Shown: positions 26,329 to 38,598, counted from the stretch's first letter. The stretch: DNA of 61,641 nucleotides from Muribaculaceae bacterium Isolate-104 (HZI) (GCA_003762715.1 RIBJ01000044.1:1-61641); one strand, 5' to 3'. The notes: generated by a model from the sequence alone, not told the origin. A program made the numbers and translations.

Positions 26329-27773
26329 TATGTGTTTGTATTTGCGAAATCGGTCATTTCATCTGCCTGAGCCGGCACGGTGCGCGACATGCGGCGTTCC
26401 TTAAGCCCGGCGGTCACAGACTCGACCACAGATGTTGTCAGGGGGTAGAACGACACCACAGCCACGGCAAGCAGCGACACCCCCGCGGGAATGAATGTCA
26501 TGAGCATCCACAGGCACGACAGAGCGCCCGGTGTCTGCGAAACATCGGCACTGCCGGCTTCGGCAGTCACATAGCCGCACGCGTCAAGCAGCCACAGCAC
26601 AGCAGCGCCGCCGACAGCTCCGCCAAACTTCTGAGCCATGGAGGATGAAGAGAATATAAGCCCCGCGGAAGCAGTGTTGTTCTTAAGCTCAGAGTAGTCG
26701 CTCACATCGGCATACATAGACCACACCAGCGGACTCATTATGCCTGTAAGCACCGAAATGAGCACCTGCAGCAGAAGCATCCACCAGTAGCCGGCGGCAG
26801 ACACCGGCACAAAGAAAAACGCTATGCTGAGCGCTATCAGCGCTATGTTTACCAGAATGAATGTGGTTTTCTTGCCAAGAGCGGCGGCGACAGGCACGGT
26901 AAGCGCCACACCCGCCATGTTTGCCACCTCGCCGATGCTGAGAAACAGCCCGGAGTAAAACAGCAGAGCCACCGAAAAAAGCATTATGTGGGCGTCGGAC
27001 CCGATGATGTCGGCAAAGAAATATGCCACCGTGGCACCGCGCACCGTACAGAAGAGGTTGAACGACAGCGCGGCTCCTATGAGAATCCACCAGGGGCGGT
27101 TTCGCATCAGAGCCTTGAAATCCTTGCCAATCCCTACCTGCGACACAGTCTTTATCCGCTCGCGGGTGAGCCTGAAGCAGCACACAAACAGCACAAAGCA
27201 GGCAGCAGCTATGACCACCATGGCTGCTTGCCAGCTCGACTGCACCGAGAAGCCCCACGAACGCTCGAACATGGCGCAGAGCGGCTCCCATGAAGCCAGG
27301 GCGATGAATGAGCCGACGTAAGCGAAAAACATGCGGAAAGAGGAGAACACGGTTTTTTCGCGCGAACTGTCGCTCACCACGCCGAGCATAGCGCCGTAGG
27401 GCACGTTTATGCCGGTGTACACTGTCATCATCAGCACATAGGTCACATACGCCCACAGCATTTTGCCGGCGTAGCTCAAGTCGGGTGTGGTGAAGAGCAG
27501 TATTCCGCACACGGAGAAGGGAGCAGCCACCCACAGCAGGTAGGGGCGGTACTTGCCCCAGCGGGTGGTTGTGCGGTCGGCGATTATACCCATCATGGGG
27601 TCGGAAACGGCGTCCCATATACGGGTTACAAGTACAAGTGTTGCGGCATCGGCAAGCGAAAGCCCGAAAATGTTTGAGTAGAAAAACGGCAGGTAATAGC
27701 TGAATATTTTCCAGAACATCGACGACGACATGTCGCCTAATCCGTAACCGATTTTTTCTTTCAGGGGTGTCAT
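26328..27773 (-). CDS. GPH-family sugar symporter (mannobiose uptake)
   Basis: Inner membrane transporter of 481 residues with twelve predicted helices, of the glycoside-pentoside-hexuronide:cation symporter family. The N-terminal KEKIGYGLGDMSSSMFWKIFSYYLPFFYSNIFGLS and the loop WDAVSDPMMGIIADRTTTRWGKYRPYLLW are the family's hallmark. By analogy with the mannan operon of Bacteroides fragilis, it should carry mannobiose or mannooligosaccharides across the inner membrane. It lies between the GH130 gene (62 bases upstream) and the epimerase gene (1-base overlap). Confidence 0.92.
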   Translation of the reverse strand: MTPLKEKIGYGLGDMSSSMFWKIFSYYLPFFYSNIFGLSLADAATLVLVTRIWDAVSDPMMGIIADRTTTRWGKYRPYLLWVAAPFSVCGILLFTTPDLSYAGKMLWAYVTYVLMMTVYTGINVPYGAMLGVVSDSSREKTVFSSFRMFFAYVGSFIALASWEPLCAMFERSWGFSVQSSWQAAMVVIAAACFVLFVCCFRLTRERIKTVSQVGIGKDFKALMRNRPWWILIGAALSFNLFCTVRGATVAYFFADIIGSDAHIMLFSVALLFYSGLFLSIGEVANMAGVALTVPVAAALGKKTTFILVNIALIALSIAFFFVPVSAAGYWWMLLLQVLISVLTGIMSPLVWSMYADVSDYSELKNNTASAGLIFSSSSMAQKFGGAVGGAAVLWLLDACGYVTAEAGSADVSQTPGALSCLWMLMTFIPAGVSLLAVAVVSFYPLTTSVVESVTAGLKERRMSRTVPAQADEMTDFANTNT

Positions 27774-27835
27774 GATAGTTGCAATTTAAGGATATGGAGG
27801 GAGGAGAGGAGAGAGGATGGAGGAGAGAGGCAGAG

Positions 27836-29005
27836 TTATTTTTTCAGATATTCGAGGTTGGAATCAATCAGTCGGTTAATGGCTTTGACACTTTCTGCGG
27901 ATATGAGTCCGTCGGCGGGGGTGTTGAAGCAGTAGTCGAGCAGACGGTCCACAGTACTTTCGGCAACATGCATACGGGTGTCGCTCGAAGCGTAGTAAAT
28001 GAGCACCCGCCCGTCCTCGTCGGCAATCCAGCCGTTGGAAAACAACACATTGCTCACATCGCCCACATATTCCTCATCGACAGGCGCCATGAAGTAGCCG
28101 GCAGGTGTTGCTATTTCGCGCCACGGCTCCTTGAGGTCTGTGACATAGAGATACAGCACATACCGGAGTCCGGCGGCTGTGTTTCTCACACCATGGGCAA
28201 GGTGCAGCCAGCCGCGGGGTGTCTTTATGGGGTGGGGCCCCTCGCCGTTCTTGACCTCCTTGATGGTGTGGTAGTAACGCGGGTCTATGATGGTTTCGTT
28301 TTCGACAACGGCGTGAGTCATGTCATCGATAAGCGCCCAGCCAATGCCGCCGCCGCTGCCGGTGTCTATGAAGCCGTCCTGCGGGCGGGTGTACAGCGCG
28401 TACTTGCCGTTGTAAAACTCGGGGTGAAGCACCACGTTGCGCTGCTGGCTCTTGCTGACAAGGTCGGGCAGACGCTCCCAGTCCACCAGGTTTTTAGTGC
28501 GTGCAATGCCGCATGCGGCAGTTGCCGCCGAAAGGTCGCCGGGGCAGGAATCGTCGTGGCGCTCCACACAGAACAACCCGTAAATCCAGCCGTCCTCGTG
28601 CATGGTCAGACGCATGTCATAGACATTTGTGCCGGGGTTGTCGGTGTCAGGCATAGTAATGGGACGCCCCACGAAACGGAAATGGTTTATGCCGTCCTCG
28701 CTTTCGGCAAGCGCGAAGTACGACTTGCGGTCCATACCCTCCACGCGCACCATCAGATAATACTTGCCGTTGAATTTTATAGCGCCGGAGTTAAGGGTAG
28801 CGTTCACCCCGATACGTTCCATGAAGAAGGGGTTTGTGGCTGGATTGAAATCATATTTCCAGATTGGCGGCACTGTGTCGGCTGTTACAATGGGGTATTT
28901 GTAACGGGTGTACACACCATTGCCCTGCGCGGGTTCGTTGATGCGGGCGATAAGAGCCTCGTAACGGCTCTCTACTTCGTTTTTGCGTTGGTCAAAAGAC
29001 TGCAT
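27836..29005 (-). CDS. mgp: 4-O-beta-D-mannosyl-D-glucose phosphorylase (GH130)
   Basis: Cytoplasmic phosphorylase of 389 residues. It splits mannosyl-beta-1,4-glucose with phosphate into mannose 1-phosphate and glucose. The GH130_1 character is clear from [32 protein letters not shown], the catalytic acid Asp130 in [33 protein letters not shown], and [16 protein letters not shown]. There is no signal peptide. It acts after the epimerase encoded two genes downstream, so the operon supplies both steps. The start chosen, [12 protein letters not shown], lies 30 bases after the GH26 stop. Confidence 0.95.
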   Translation of the reverse strand: MQSFDQRKNEVESRYEALIARINEPAQGNGVYTRYKYPIVTADTVPPIWKYDFNPATNPFFMERIGVNATLNSGAIKFNGKYYLMVRVEGMDRKSYFALAESEDGINHFRFVGRPITMPDTDNPGTNVYDMRLTMHEDGWIYGLFCVERHDDSCPGDLSAATAACGIARTKNLVDWERLPDLVSKSQQRNVVLHPEFYNGKYALYTRPQDGFIDTGSGGGIGWALIDDMTHAVVENETIIDPRYYHTIKEVKNGEGPHPIKTPRGWLHLAHGVRNTAAGLRYVLYLYVTDLKEPWREIATPAGYFMAPVDEEYVGDVSNVLFSNGWIADEDGRVLIYYASSDTRMHVAESTVDRLLDYCFNTPADGLISAESVKAINRLIDSNLEYLKK

Positions 29006-29035
29006 TTTCGTAGTGTTGTTTTCTAAGAGTGGTTT

Positions 29036-30148
29036 TTATTTAAACCGTGCCACATCCTTAGCGAAAAGGGTTGTGGAATCGGCATAAAAAGCTTTGAAGT
29101 TGTCGGCGCTGTCGTGTCCGGGATAAGGACCGAAGAAATGACCGGGCTTGTCATGGGCGTTTCGCCATGTTATGACATATACGGGACGCCATTTTTCAAT
29201 AACCGGCAGCAGCACGTCGATCCACCATGTGGGCACAGTAACGCCCTCGAGACCGGTTTCGCTGAACGCGGCTATTTTGCCGTTTTCAGCAGCCATGCGG
29301 GTAGCGGCACCGAGAGTGGCGTCAACCGCATTGCGGTATGATTCAATGCCTTTTTCGGCACCGTAGGCATAGACATCGGCTCCCATTATGTCAACAAATT
29401 CGTTGCCGGGGTAACGTTCCATGTATTCTTCGTCCGAGACAACTCGGTCGGGAGAGTAAGCCCAGAGGATGTTGTCAACCCCTTCCTCGTCCATTATGCG
29501 CCGTGTCTTCGCCCACAGCTTACGGTAGTCATCAACCGAGCACTGACGGCTTCCCCACCAGAACCAGGCTCCGGTGTGTTCGTGCCACGGACGGAACACC
29601 ACGCCTATGCGGGTGCCGTCGGGGCGTGTGAGGCTTTTGAAGAATGCAGCCACACGGCGCACCTGCTGGTCAAAAGCGGCAGCCACCTGCGGGTCGGCTA
29701 TTATGCGGCTGACTATAGTGGTGTCTTCGCACGCCCAGCTGTCGCGGCCGTCAACGGGGTTTACCGAGTGCCAGCTGAAAGCGTTCATGCCGCCGCGCGC
29801 GTCCTGGGCAATAACCTCCTCGCGCATGCGTTCGAAGCTGACCGAGTCAAGATTTGCAGCATCGCCTTTCTCAATGCCGCCGAGATCCCAGTTCATTATA
29901 GCGGGATAGTCGCCCGCAACCTCAAGCACATCGGAGCGTCCGCGGTCTCCTACCCACGAGTGTCCGTACACCGGGTCATCGTCATGACCGAACATCACTT
30001 TGCCTGCCGCGGCAATGCTGTCAAGCCGCGCTCTCATTGTCTGAGCGGCAGTAATCGTGTCGGCGTCAGATGTTGAAGAGGAAGCCGAGGAACCACACGA
30101 CACCATAGCGGGAGCGAATGCCACAAGGGCTATGATAATCTGTTTCAT
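29036..30148 (-). CDS. GH26 beta-mannanase, lipoprotein
   Basis: Surface or periplasmic endo- or exo-mannanase of 370 residues. The signal peptide ends in the lipobox PAMVSCGSS (Cys18). Catalytic residues of family GH26 are visible: acid/base Glu190 in FRPWHEHTGAWFWWG and nucleophile Glu297 in AAFSETGLEG. It would cut beta-mannan or mannooligosaccharides to mannobiose for import. Its start overlaps the stop of the GH5 gene by four bases (ATGA). It corresponds to ManA of the Bacteroides fragilis mannan cluster; whether it releases mannobiose from ends or cuts internally cannot be told. Confidence 0.94.
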   Translation of the reverse strand: MKQIIIALVAFAPAMVSCGSSASSSTSDADTITAAQTMRARLDSIAAAGKVMFGHDDDPVYGHSWVGDRGRSDVLEVAGDYPAIMNWDLGGIEKGDAANLDSVSFERMREEVIAQDARGGMNAFSWHSVNPVDGRDSWACEDTTIVSRIIADPQVAAAFDQQVRRVAAFFKSLTRPDGTRIGVVFRPWHEHTGAWFWWGSRQCSVDDYRKLWAKTRRIMDEEGVDNILWAYSPDRVVSDEEYMERYPGNEFVDIMGADVYAYGAEKGIESYRNAVDATLGAATRMAAENGKIAAFSETGLEGVTVPTWWIDVLLPVIEKWRPVYVITWRNAHDKPGHFFGPYPGHDSADNFKAFYADSTTLFAKDVARFK

Positions 30149-31437
30149 CGTTTCAAAGAATTGGTCATTTTAGTGATTACAGCCACAGTAGATGAGTCGG
30201 CGGCAAAAACGGAGTTGAGCCCCTGATCCTCCTGCGCGGGGTCGCCGGAATAGTCGTCACCGGGCAGCCATGTGCGGTGGGCGGGAGAGGCGAATCCGCC
30301 CCAGCCCCAGAAATTTGAGCCGTTGATTTTGCCTGAATCGCGTATTATAGAGAATACATATTCGTAATAGCGGTCACGACCGGTAGTTGGCGAGCCGGGA
30401 GCGATAGCCATGCTGTCGCGCGGGTAGCCGAACTCTTCAAGCACAATGGGTTTTGCACCTCCGAGGCGGTCATAGTGCTCGTCAATATATGCGAGAGTGT
30501 ACTTACATGCCGAATCCACGTCTGCCACCACGCCTGCGGGGGTAGACTTGTCAATCCAGTTCCAGTTGTAGGGCCAGATGTGGATGTTGGCATAGTCGAT
30601 TTCGGGGTAGTTGTGGATTTCAGCCCACAGGTCGAGGTCTACCTCACAGCCGTATTTGCCTTCGCTGCCTGTCGACACAAGGTGGTTGGGGTCAATTTCC
30701 TTTATGGCAGCCGCCGTGGCGCGCAGCCAGTCGGCAAGCGCGCGCTTGCCCTCGCGGCTGAACGCTCGCGGCTCGTTGGCAATCTGCCATGACATTATAG
30801 CCGGTGACTGCGAATATGGTTTGCCTGTGACGGTATTGGTTCTGCCCACGATATTGCGGACATGGTCAAGGGCGAGAGCCTTGGCGGAGTCATCCAGAAC
30901 AAACTGGCTGACAAATTCCACATACTCACGGTAGCCGTCCTTTGGCAGGGGTGCTTTTCCGTGACCGGTCCATTCGAGGTATGTACCGTAGCCGCCGCTC
31001 CATTCCCAAGCGTTGTTGAGGTACAGCACAGCGTTCATATCGCGTTTTTCAAGCTCGGCGAGGAAATAGTCAAGTCCTTGCAGCAGAGTGTCGTTGTAGA
31101 CACCCGGGGCTGTCTGAAGCACGGGCGAAATGTGCGACTCAATACCTTCTTCGCCATCTCCTCCGACAAGCACGCGGAGGTTGGTTATGCCGATAGACTT
31201 TAGATAGTCAAGTTCGCGCGCGAGGCGGTCGCGGTCGCCATACTTTTCGGCACCGAGAATAGCGCCGTACCAGAAATTGGCACCGACAAAGCGGTAAAGC
31301 GAATCGCCGATATAGAACTCGCCGTCTCGCACTGTGACAAACTGCGGTGCTGACTCAGCTCCTTTAGAGCCGGCGCAGCCTGCCGCCACACATAGAGCGA
31401 GCAGCGGCACAATAAATATTTTCAATAGATTTTTCAT
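30145..31437 (-). CDS. GH5 (subfamily 7-like) beta-mannanase, lipoprotein
   Basis: Exported lipoprotein of 430 residues; signal peptide and lipobox CVAAGCAGS (Cys21). A GH5 TIM barrel follows with GANFWYGAILGA near residue 52, acid/base Glu222 in WQIANEPRAF and nucleophile about Glu335 in IVLEEFGYPRD. The overall pattern fits GH5_7 mannanases. It is the first sugar gene of the operon and starts only 16 bases after the stop of the HIT gene; no terminator or -7 box fits in the gap. It would cut long mannan chains outside the cell. Confidence 0.92.
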   Translation of the reverse strand: MKNLLKIFIVPLLALCVAAGCAGSKGAESAPQFVTVRDGEFYIGDSLYRFVGANFWYGAILGAEKYGDRDRLARELDYLKSIGITNLRVLVGGDGEEGIESHISPVLQTAPGVYNDTLLQGLDYFLAELEKRDMNAVLYLNNAWEWSGGYGTYLEWTGHGKAPLPKDGYREYVEFVSQFVLDDSAKALALDHVRNIVGRTNTVTGKPYSQSPAIMSWQIANEPRAFSREGKRALADWLRATAAAIKEIDPNHLVSTGSEGKYGCEVDLDLWAEIHNYPEIDYANIHIWPYNWNWIDKSTPAGVVADVDSACKYTLAYIDEHYDRLGGAKPIVLEEFGYPRDSMAIAPGSPTTGRDRYYEYVFSIIRDSGKINGSNFWGWGGFASPAHRTWLPGDDYSGDPAQEDQGLNSVFAADSSTVAVITKMTNSLKR

Positions 31438-31453
31438 GATACCTTAGTGCTTT

Positions 31454-31852
31454 TTATAACTCTGTAAAGGCTTTGCTAATTTTTTCCGCTATCTGTTTCA
31501 TCTCATCGGCGGGGAGAGAGAGCTTGCGAGAGAAATTCATGTCGCTTTCCACTGTTATGGGCACGAGGTGGATATGGGTATGAGGCACTTCGAGACCTAT
31601 CACAGCCTCGCCTATTCTGGCGCACGGAATTGCCTGCTGCAGCGCGCCTGCCACTTTTCTTGCGAAAAGCTGCAGCGCTATGTATTCGGATTCGTCAAGG
31701 TCGAACAGATAGCTGACCTCGCGTTTTGGCACCACCAGAGTGTGACCTTTTGCCACGGGGTTGATGTCGAGAAATGCAATGTGAGCGTCGTCCTCTGCAA
31801 CCTTGTAGCATGGAATTTCGCCGTTTATTATGCGGGTGAATATGGAAGGCAT
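31454..31852 (-). CDS. HIT-family nucleotide hydrolase
   Basis: Cytoplasmic histidine-triad protein of 132 residues, related to Hint, which hydrolyses nucleoside phosphoramidates. The triad HTHIHLVPI lies near residues 94-102, preceded by the PKREVSYLFDLDESE and VAKGHTLVV segments of the family. The start MPSIFTRIINGEIPCYKV is typical. It follows greA by two bases, the usual Bacteroidetes arrangement. Confidence 0.94.
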   Translation of the reverse strand: MPSIFTRIINGEIPCYKVAEDDAHIAFLDINPVAKGHTLVVPKREVSYLFDLDESEYIALQLFARKVAGALQQAIPCARIGEAVIGLEVPHTHIHLVPITVESDMNFSRKLSLPADEMKQIAEKISKAFTEL

Positions 31853-31854
31853 AA

Positions 31855-32325
31855 TCAGAAGCTTATTTCAACAATTTCAAATTTCATAAGTCCGGCGGGA
31901 ACTTTTATCTCCACCACTTCACCGAGCTTGTGTCCGAGCAGCCCCTGGGCAATCGGGGTGCTTGACCCGATTTTTTTCTCTTTGAGGTTTGCCTCGCTGT
32001 CGGCGACAATGGTGTACTCCATAGCCATGCCGTTTGCGGTGTTTTTAATCTTCACCTTGTTGAGTATCTGCACTTCCTCGTTGTTGAGAGTGCTTTCGTC
32101 TATTATGCGTGCATTAGCCACAAGGTCCTTGAGCTGAGCTATCTTCATTTCCAGCATGCCCTGCGCTTCTTTCGCCGCATCGTACTCCGAATTCTCAGAG
32201 AGGTCGCCTTTGTCGCGCGCCTCGCCTATGGCATGAGAAATCTTGGGACGTTCAACGGATTCGAGGTATGCTATCTCCTCCATTTTCTTTTTGTAACCTT
32301 CTTTGGTCATGTAGGTTATTGCCAT
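31855..32325 (-). CDS. greA: Transcription elongation factor GreA
   Basis: Protein of 156 residues that rescues backtracked RNA polymerase by stimulating transcript cleavage. The N-terminal coiled coil carries the acidic tip GDLSENSEYDAAKE near residues 40-53, and the C-terminal FKBP-like domain ends in GHKLGEVVEIKVPAGLMKFEIVEI. The start is the ATG at 32325 (MAITYMTKEGYKK); an extended frame has no support. A -7 box lies about 130 bases upstream. Transcription from this promoter may run on through HIT into the mannan genes. Confidence 0.96.
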   Translation of the reverse strand: MAITYMTKEGYKKKMEEIAYLESVERPKISHAIGEARDKGDLSENSEYDAAKEAQGMLEMKIAQLKDLVANARIIDESTLNNEEVQILNKVKIKNTANGMAMEYTIVADSEANLKEKKIGSSTPIAQGLLGHKLGEVVEIKVPAGLMKFEIVEISF

Positions 32326-32453
32326 GATATTATATTTTAAAATGTTATAGATGTTAGAAAAAGCAGAATAAAAGAAAGAATCTCTCCCAAAGCGGGCGAG
32401 ACCCCAACAGTCAGTCATTCTGCAAAAAAAGGGACTACTCTATTTGTCCGATG

Positions 32454-32461
32454 CAAATATA
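32454..32461 (-). promoter_or_regulatory. -7 box of greA
   Basis: TATATTTG on the minus strand matches TAnnTTTG; leader of about 120 bases to the greA ATG. Confidence 0.5.
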
Positions 32462-32521
32462 CAGCAATATTTTTTATCGGACACCAAATTTGAGAAAAAT
32501 TAACCGCCGCCCCACGCGGAC

Positions 32522-32563
32522 AGAAAAACAGATCCGCACCGGAGGCATTACCCCGGTGCGGAT
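32522..32563 (-). terminator. Terminator of ferritin gene
   Basis: Perfect 11-bp stem ATCCGCACCGG / CCGGTGCGGAT with a 10-base loop, followed on the minus strand by a T-run. Confidence 0.85.
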
Positions 32564-32590
32564 GAGGTGTTGTGTCTTTATAAAGCCTTT

Positions 32591-33109
32591 TTACTGAGCG
32601 GCGAGCGGGGAGGGTTCGGTGTAGGTACGGGCTGCAAGCTCGTTGTCAAGCATGTATATGCCCATGCCGTTGTCGCCGACGAGCGAAAACTTGTCGATGA
32701 GGGTACGGCAGTTGTCTTCTTCCTCTACCTGCTCCGATACGAACCACTGGAGCCGGTCGCGAGTGGCGTAGTCCTTTTCTTCTTCCGCGAGAGCGAACAG
32801 GCTGTTAATAAGCGATGTTACCTTGCGCTCGTGTTCGAGGGTAGCCTTGAAGGCGTCAAGAATGGAAGCCCATGACGAAGGCACGGCGTCAATCGGAGCA
32901 AGAATCACTCTTCCGCCGCGCTGGTTGACATAGTTCATGAGAATCTGAGCGTGAGCCTGCTCTTCCTTGAACTGGATAGCAAACCAGTTGGCAACACCGG
33001 CTCTGCCTTCAGCCTGGAAGTGGAGCGACATTGAGAGGTAGAGGTATGCCGACCACAATTCGGCGTTAATCTGGGCGTTTAGAGCGTCCTGAATTTTATT
33101 GCTTAGCAT
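32591..33109 (-). CDS. ftnA: Bacterial non-haem ferritin
   Basis: Iron storage protein of 172 residues, forming a 24-subunit shell. Ferroxidase ligands are seen in the first helix (NAELWSAYLYLSM, Glu near 17), the second (QFKEEQAHAQILMNYV, Glu-x-x-His near 50) and later helices (LEHERKVTS and EQVEEEDNC). The C-terminus is slightly extended. It is a separate unit with its own terminator downstream and lies 21 bases after the yidC stop on the same strand. Confidence 0.95.
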   Translation of the reverse strand: MLSNKIQDALNAQINAELWSAYLYLSMSLHFQAEGRAGVANWFAIQFKEEQAHAQILMNYVNQRGGRVILAPIDAVPSSWASILDAFKATLEHERKVTSLINSLFALAEEEKDYATRDRLQWFVSEQVEEEDNCRTLIDKFSLVGDNGMGIYMLDNELAARTYTEPSPLAAQ

Positions 33110-33130
33110 TTTTATTAAGAGGTTGAGGGT

Positions 33131-35227
33131 TTATTTTCTTTTCTTTGAACGCTGTTTCTCCTGCTCTCTGAGAAGAGCCTGCTGCTTGCGCTGAGCCTCT
33201 TCGAGACGAGCCATAAATCCACTTTTTTTGCGCGGTTTATTTGCGTTTTCCTTCATTGCCGCACGCACTTTGTCTTCGTCCACCACCTTGCGGAAAATGT
33301 ATGTCTGCACAATTGTTATGAGCAGCGACAGGAAGTAATAGTAGCTGAGACCGGCGGCGTAGTTGTTGAAGAACACCAGGAACATCACGGGCATAAGGTA
33401 CATCATCCATTTCATGCCGGGCATTGAGTTGCCTCCGGGCTGATTCTGCATGTTTATGCGGGTGTATATTATGTTCACCACTGTCATAAGAAGACAGAAG
33501 AGACTGATGTGGTTTCCGAATGTCGATGAAATGAACGGAATGTGAGCCGACCACGACACTATTGCATCGGGGGCAGACAAATCCTTAGCCCAAAGGAAAG
33601 GCTCGCCACGCAGTTCGATAGCCGAGGGGAAGAAGTTGAACATTGCCACAAGAATGGGCAGCTGCAGCAGCATGGGCAGACATCCGGAGAACGGACTCGC
33701 GCCGGCGCGGCTGTAGAGAGCCATTGTTTCCTGCTGGCGCTTCATGGCGTTTTCATTGCCGGGATATTTGTCGTTTATCTCCTTTATCTCAGGTGCGAGA
33801 ACTCTCATGCGCGCCTGCGACATGTAGCTTTTGTATGTGAACGGGAACAGTATAATCTTTATAAATATGGTAAGGAGCAGTATTATTATACCGTAGTTGC
33901 CAATAAACTGACCGAGGAAATCAAACACCGGTATTACAATGAGGGTGTTTATCCACCTGAACAGAGCCCAGCCGAGGGGAATAAGGTTTGTCAGGTGCAG
34001 GTTTTGTCCGGGAGCAAGTTCTGACTGCAGGTCGCTCAACAGGGGGTAGGAGTTGGGACCGAAGAAGAATTTGAACGAAGCGGGAACCGGGTTGGCAGAG
34101 GAGTACTCGACAGAAGCCCTGGTGTCAAGTTCTTTTATGTAAGCGGGATTGTTTTCGAGTACTTCAGAGTCGAATTCAGCAGTGGTGAAGTAGTCGTCGG
34201 CAATGAGGAGCGCGGTGAAGAACTGGTTTTTATAGCCAATCCACTTTACTCGTTCACTCACTTCCTTGTGGTCTGAACTGCCTTCGCTGAGGTTTTCGAC
34301 ATCGCCGTTTGCAAACATGTAGTACAGAGCCGAATTGCGCTCCTCAAACATGCGTCCGGCTTCGTTTCGCGCCATTTTCTGGTGCCATGCAAATTCCATG
34401 TCAGCCACACTCGGCGGAATGACAGACTGCATGTTGTTCTGGAGAATCTCCATGCCTACTACGTAGCTGTCGGCAGGGAGGGTGTAACGTATTGCCCATG
34501 TTGCTCCGCCGCCAAGGGCAAGCTGCATTGTAACAGAGGTGTCGGAAACTTCGACAGGGGTAAAGAAAAATTCGGATGTGTTGAACCGCTGGTTTGCCGT
34601 GGTGAGGGTAAAGCTGTATGAGTCAACGCCGTTTGCCATAAGGTCAACCGCAGTAGAGTCATATCGGTCATATTCTTTCAGCACGGCAGCCGAGATTACG
34701 CCGCCACGGGTGTTTACGTCGACAGACAGCAGGTTGTTTTCGAGACGGACGGTGCGCTCTGTGCCTGACAGATGCCGGGCAAACTCCTTGTATCTTTCAG
34801 CCGAAGCCACGGCGTTTCTGAGTGTTGCCACCGCCGCAGCCGCGTTGTCGCGGCTCATGCCTCCGAAGTCGGAAAGGAGTATGTCTTTTACCGCTACCTC
34901 GCCACCGGGAGTTGAGACGTAGCCTGCGATTGCGCCACCGTCAGAGAGGGTCAGAGTGGCATCTGCCACGGAGAGGGTGCAGGTGCCTGTGAGAGAGTCC
35001 AGCACTCCGAACTGCTTTATTGTCGAGGCTATACGACTCTTTTCAGAGGCGCTTATGCTGTCAAGGGCAAGAACCGGAGCAGTTGCCTGACTTTCTGCCT
35101 GACGGGCGAGCTGCTCTGCCTGCTGACGCTGACGTGCTATTTCCTCTTCGGAGGGTTTGTTAAGCCACATGAAACCGAGAATCACCGCTCCCATGAGCAG
35201 CACCCCGGTAAGGGTATTTTTATCCAT
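33131..35227 (-). CDS. yidC: Membrane protein insertase YidC
   Basis: Inner membrane insertase of 698 residues. An N-terminal helix (about 6-24) anchors a large periplasmic domain (about 60-370), followed by the conserved insertase domain with helices near 425-460, 500-530, 555-580 and 600-625 (GIIILLLTIFIKIILFPFTYKSYMSQARMRVLAPEIKEI, GCLPMLLQLPILVAMFNFF, FNNYAAGLSYYYFLSLLITIVQTYIF). The C-terminus is very basic, fitting ribosome contact. It starts six bases after the stop of pyrG and is probably co-transcribed with it. Confidence 0.96.
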   Translation of the reverse strand: MDKNTLTGVLLMGAVILGFMWLNKPSEEEIARQRQQAEQLARQAESQATAPVLALDSISASEKSRIASTIKQFGVLDSLTGTCTLSVADATLTLSDGGAIAGYVSTPGGEVAVKDILLSDFGGMSRDNAAAAVATLRNAVASAERYKEFARHLSGTERTVRLENNLLSVDVNTRGGVISAAVLKEYDRYDSTAVDLMANGVDSYSFTLTTANQRFNTSEFFFTPVEVSDTSVTMQLALGGGATWAIRYTLPADSYVVGMEILQNNMQSVIPPSVADMEFAWHQKMARNEAGRMFEERNSALYYMFANGDVENLSEGSSDHKEVSERVKWIGYKNQFFTALLIADDYFTTAEFDSEVLENNPAYIKELDTRASVEYSSANPVPASFKFFFGPNSYPLLSDLQSELAPGQNLHLTNLIPLGWALFRWINTLIVIPVFDFLGQFIGNYGIIILLLTIFIKIILFPFTYKSYMSQARMRVLAPEIKEINDKYPGNENAMKRQQETMALYSRAGASPFSGCLPMLLQLPILVAMFNFFPSAIELRGEPFLWAKDLSAPDAIVSWSAHIPFISSTFGNHISLFCLLMTVVNIIYTRINMQNQPGGNSMPGMKWMMYLMPVMFLVFFNNYAAGLSYYYFLSLLITIVQTYIFRKVVDEDKVRAAMKENANKPRKKSGFMARLEEAQRKQQALLREQEKQRSKKRK

Positions 35228-35233
35228 GTCAAG

Positions 35234-36910
<1,677 letters not shown>

Positions 36911-36989
36911 CAAAAAAAATCAGAGTGATGCAATATCGCTTTCGCGACCGGAAATCACGAACACGGCCAACCGCTATGTTTCGGTTTTG

Positions 36990-37442
36990 TCACCGCACAG
37001 CGACAAACCGCCTCTCCACAGCAGATTGGTCGGGATATATCACCGGGTCGGAAAATGATGACTGCACATTAAGCGCCGAGGAGGTAAGAGACTCTATGAG
37101 CCAGTATTCGGGAATGTCGCCGGCAATACGGATTACGGCAAAATTCGGGTTTGTAAACGACCACCTGAAGTATTCGGGTGCGGACTCGGTTTCCGCGCCG
37201 GTCCAGCCTGCCCACCTGTACCACCCGGAGCCGTCGCGGTTGAATTTATACACAAACCCTTCTGTCGTATATTCCACCGGATCGAAGTCTGGAGCATGCA
37301 TGTATGTCATGCACCATTGGCAGCCTGTAAGCCTGTCAACCACAATTTGCTGCGAGTCGCCAAGATAGCCTTGACACCCGTCACACGCCGCCCCGGCAGC
37401 AGCCAGGATTACAGCAAGCAGAAGCCGTGCGTATATTTTCAT
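36990..37442 (-). CDS. Hypothetical small lipoprotein
   Basis: Exported protein of 150 residues. A signal peptide ends in a lipobox-like AAGAACDGC (Cys near residue 20). The mature part is short beta strands with many aromatic residues (GFVYKFNRDGSGWYRWAGW, YFRWSFTNPNFAVIRIAG, EYWLIESL), reminiscent of lipocalin-like lipoproteins such as the one at 3190-3561. Two further Cys near 41 and 44 are unusual. I cannot assign a function. It lies downstream of gapA on the same strand, beyond the gapA terminator. Confidence 0.6.
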   Translation of the reverse strand: MKIYARLLLAVILAAAGAACDGCQGYLGDSQQIVVDRLTGCQWCMTYMHAPDFDPVEYTTEGFVYKFNRDGSGWYRWAGWTGAETESAPEYFRWSFTNPNFAVIRIAGDIPEYWLIESLTSSALNVQSSFSDPVIYPDQSAVERRFVAVR

Positions 37443-37455
37443 ATTAGAGGTTGTT

Positions 37456-37494
37456 AAAAAAATAGGGGGCCGCGCCTACGGCGCGACTCCCTAT
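37456..37494 (-). terminator. Terminator of gapA
   Basis: Imperfect long stem running from ATAGGG and CGCGCC to GGCGCG and CCCTAT around a three-base loop, followed on the minus strand by seven T. Confidence 0.85.
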
Positions 37495-37516
37495 CGAGTT
37501 ATTTTCGGTAATCTGA

Positions 37517-38560
<1,044 letters not shown>

Positions 38561-38598
38561 TCAATAAATCTGGCGACGGCACATTTTTTGCCGCGTCA

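Noticed and set aside
27779-29026. 415-residue plus-strand reading opposite the GH130 gene
   Set aside because: Antisense shadow; the minus-strand GH130 motifs are unambiguous.
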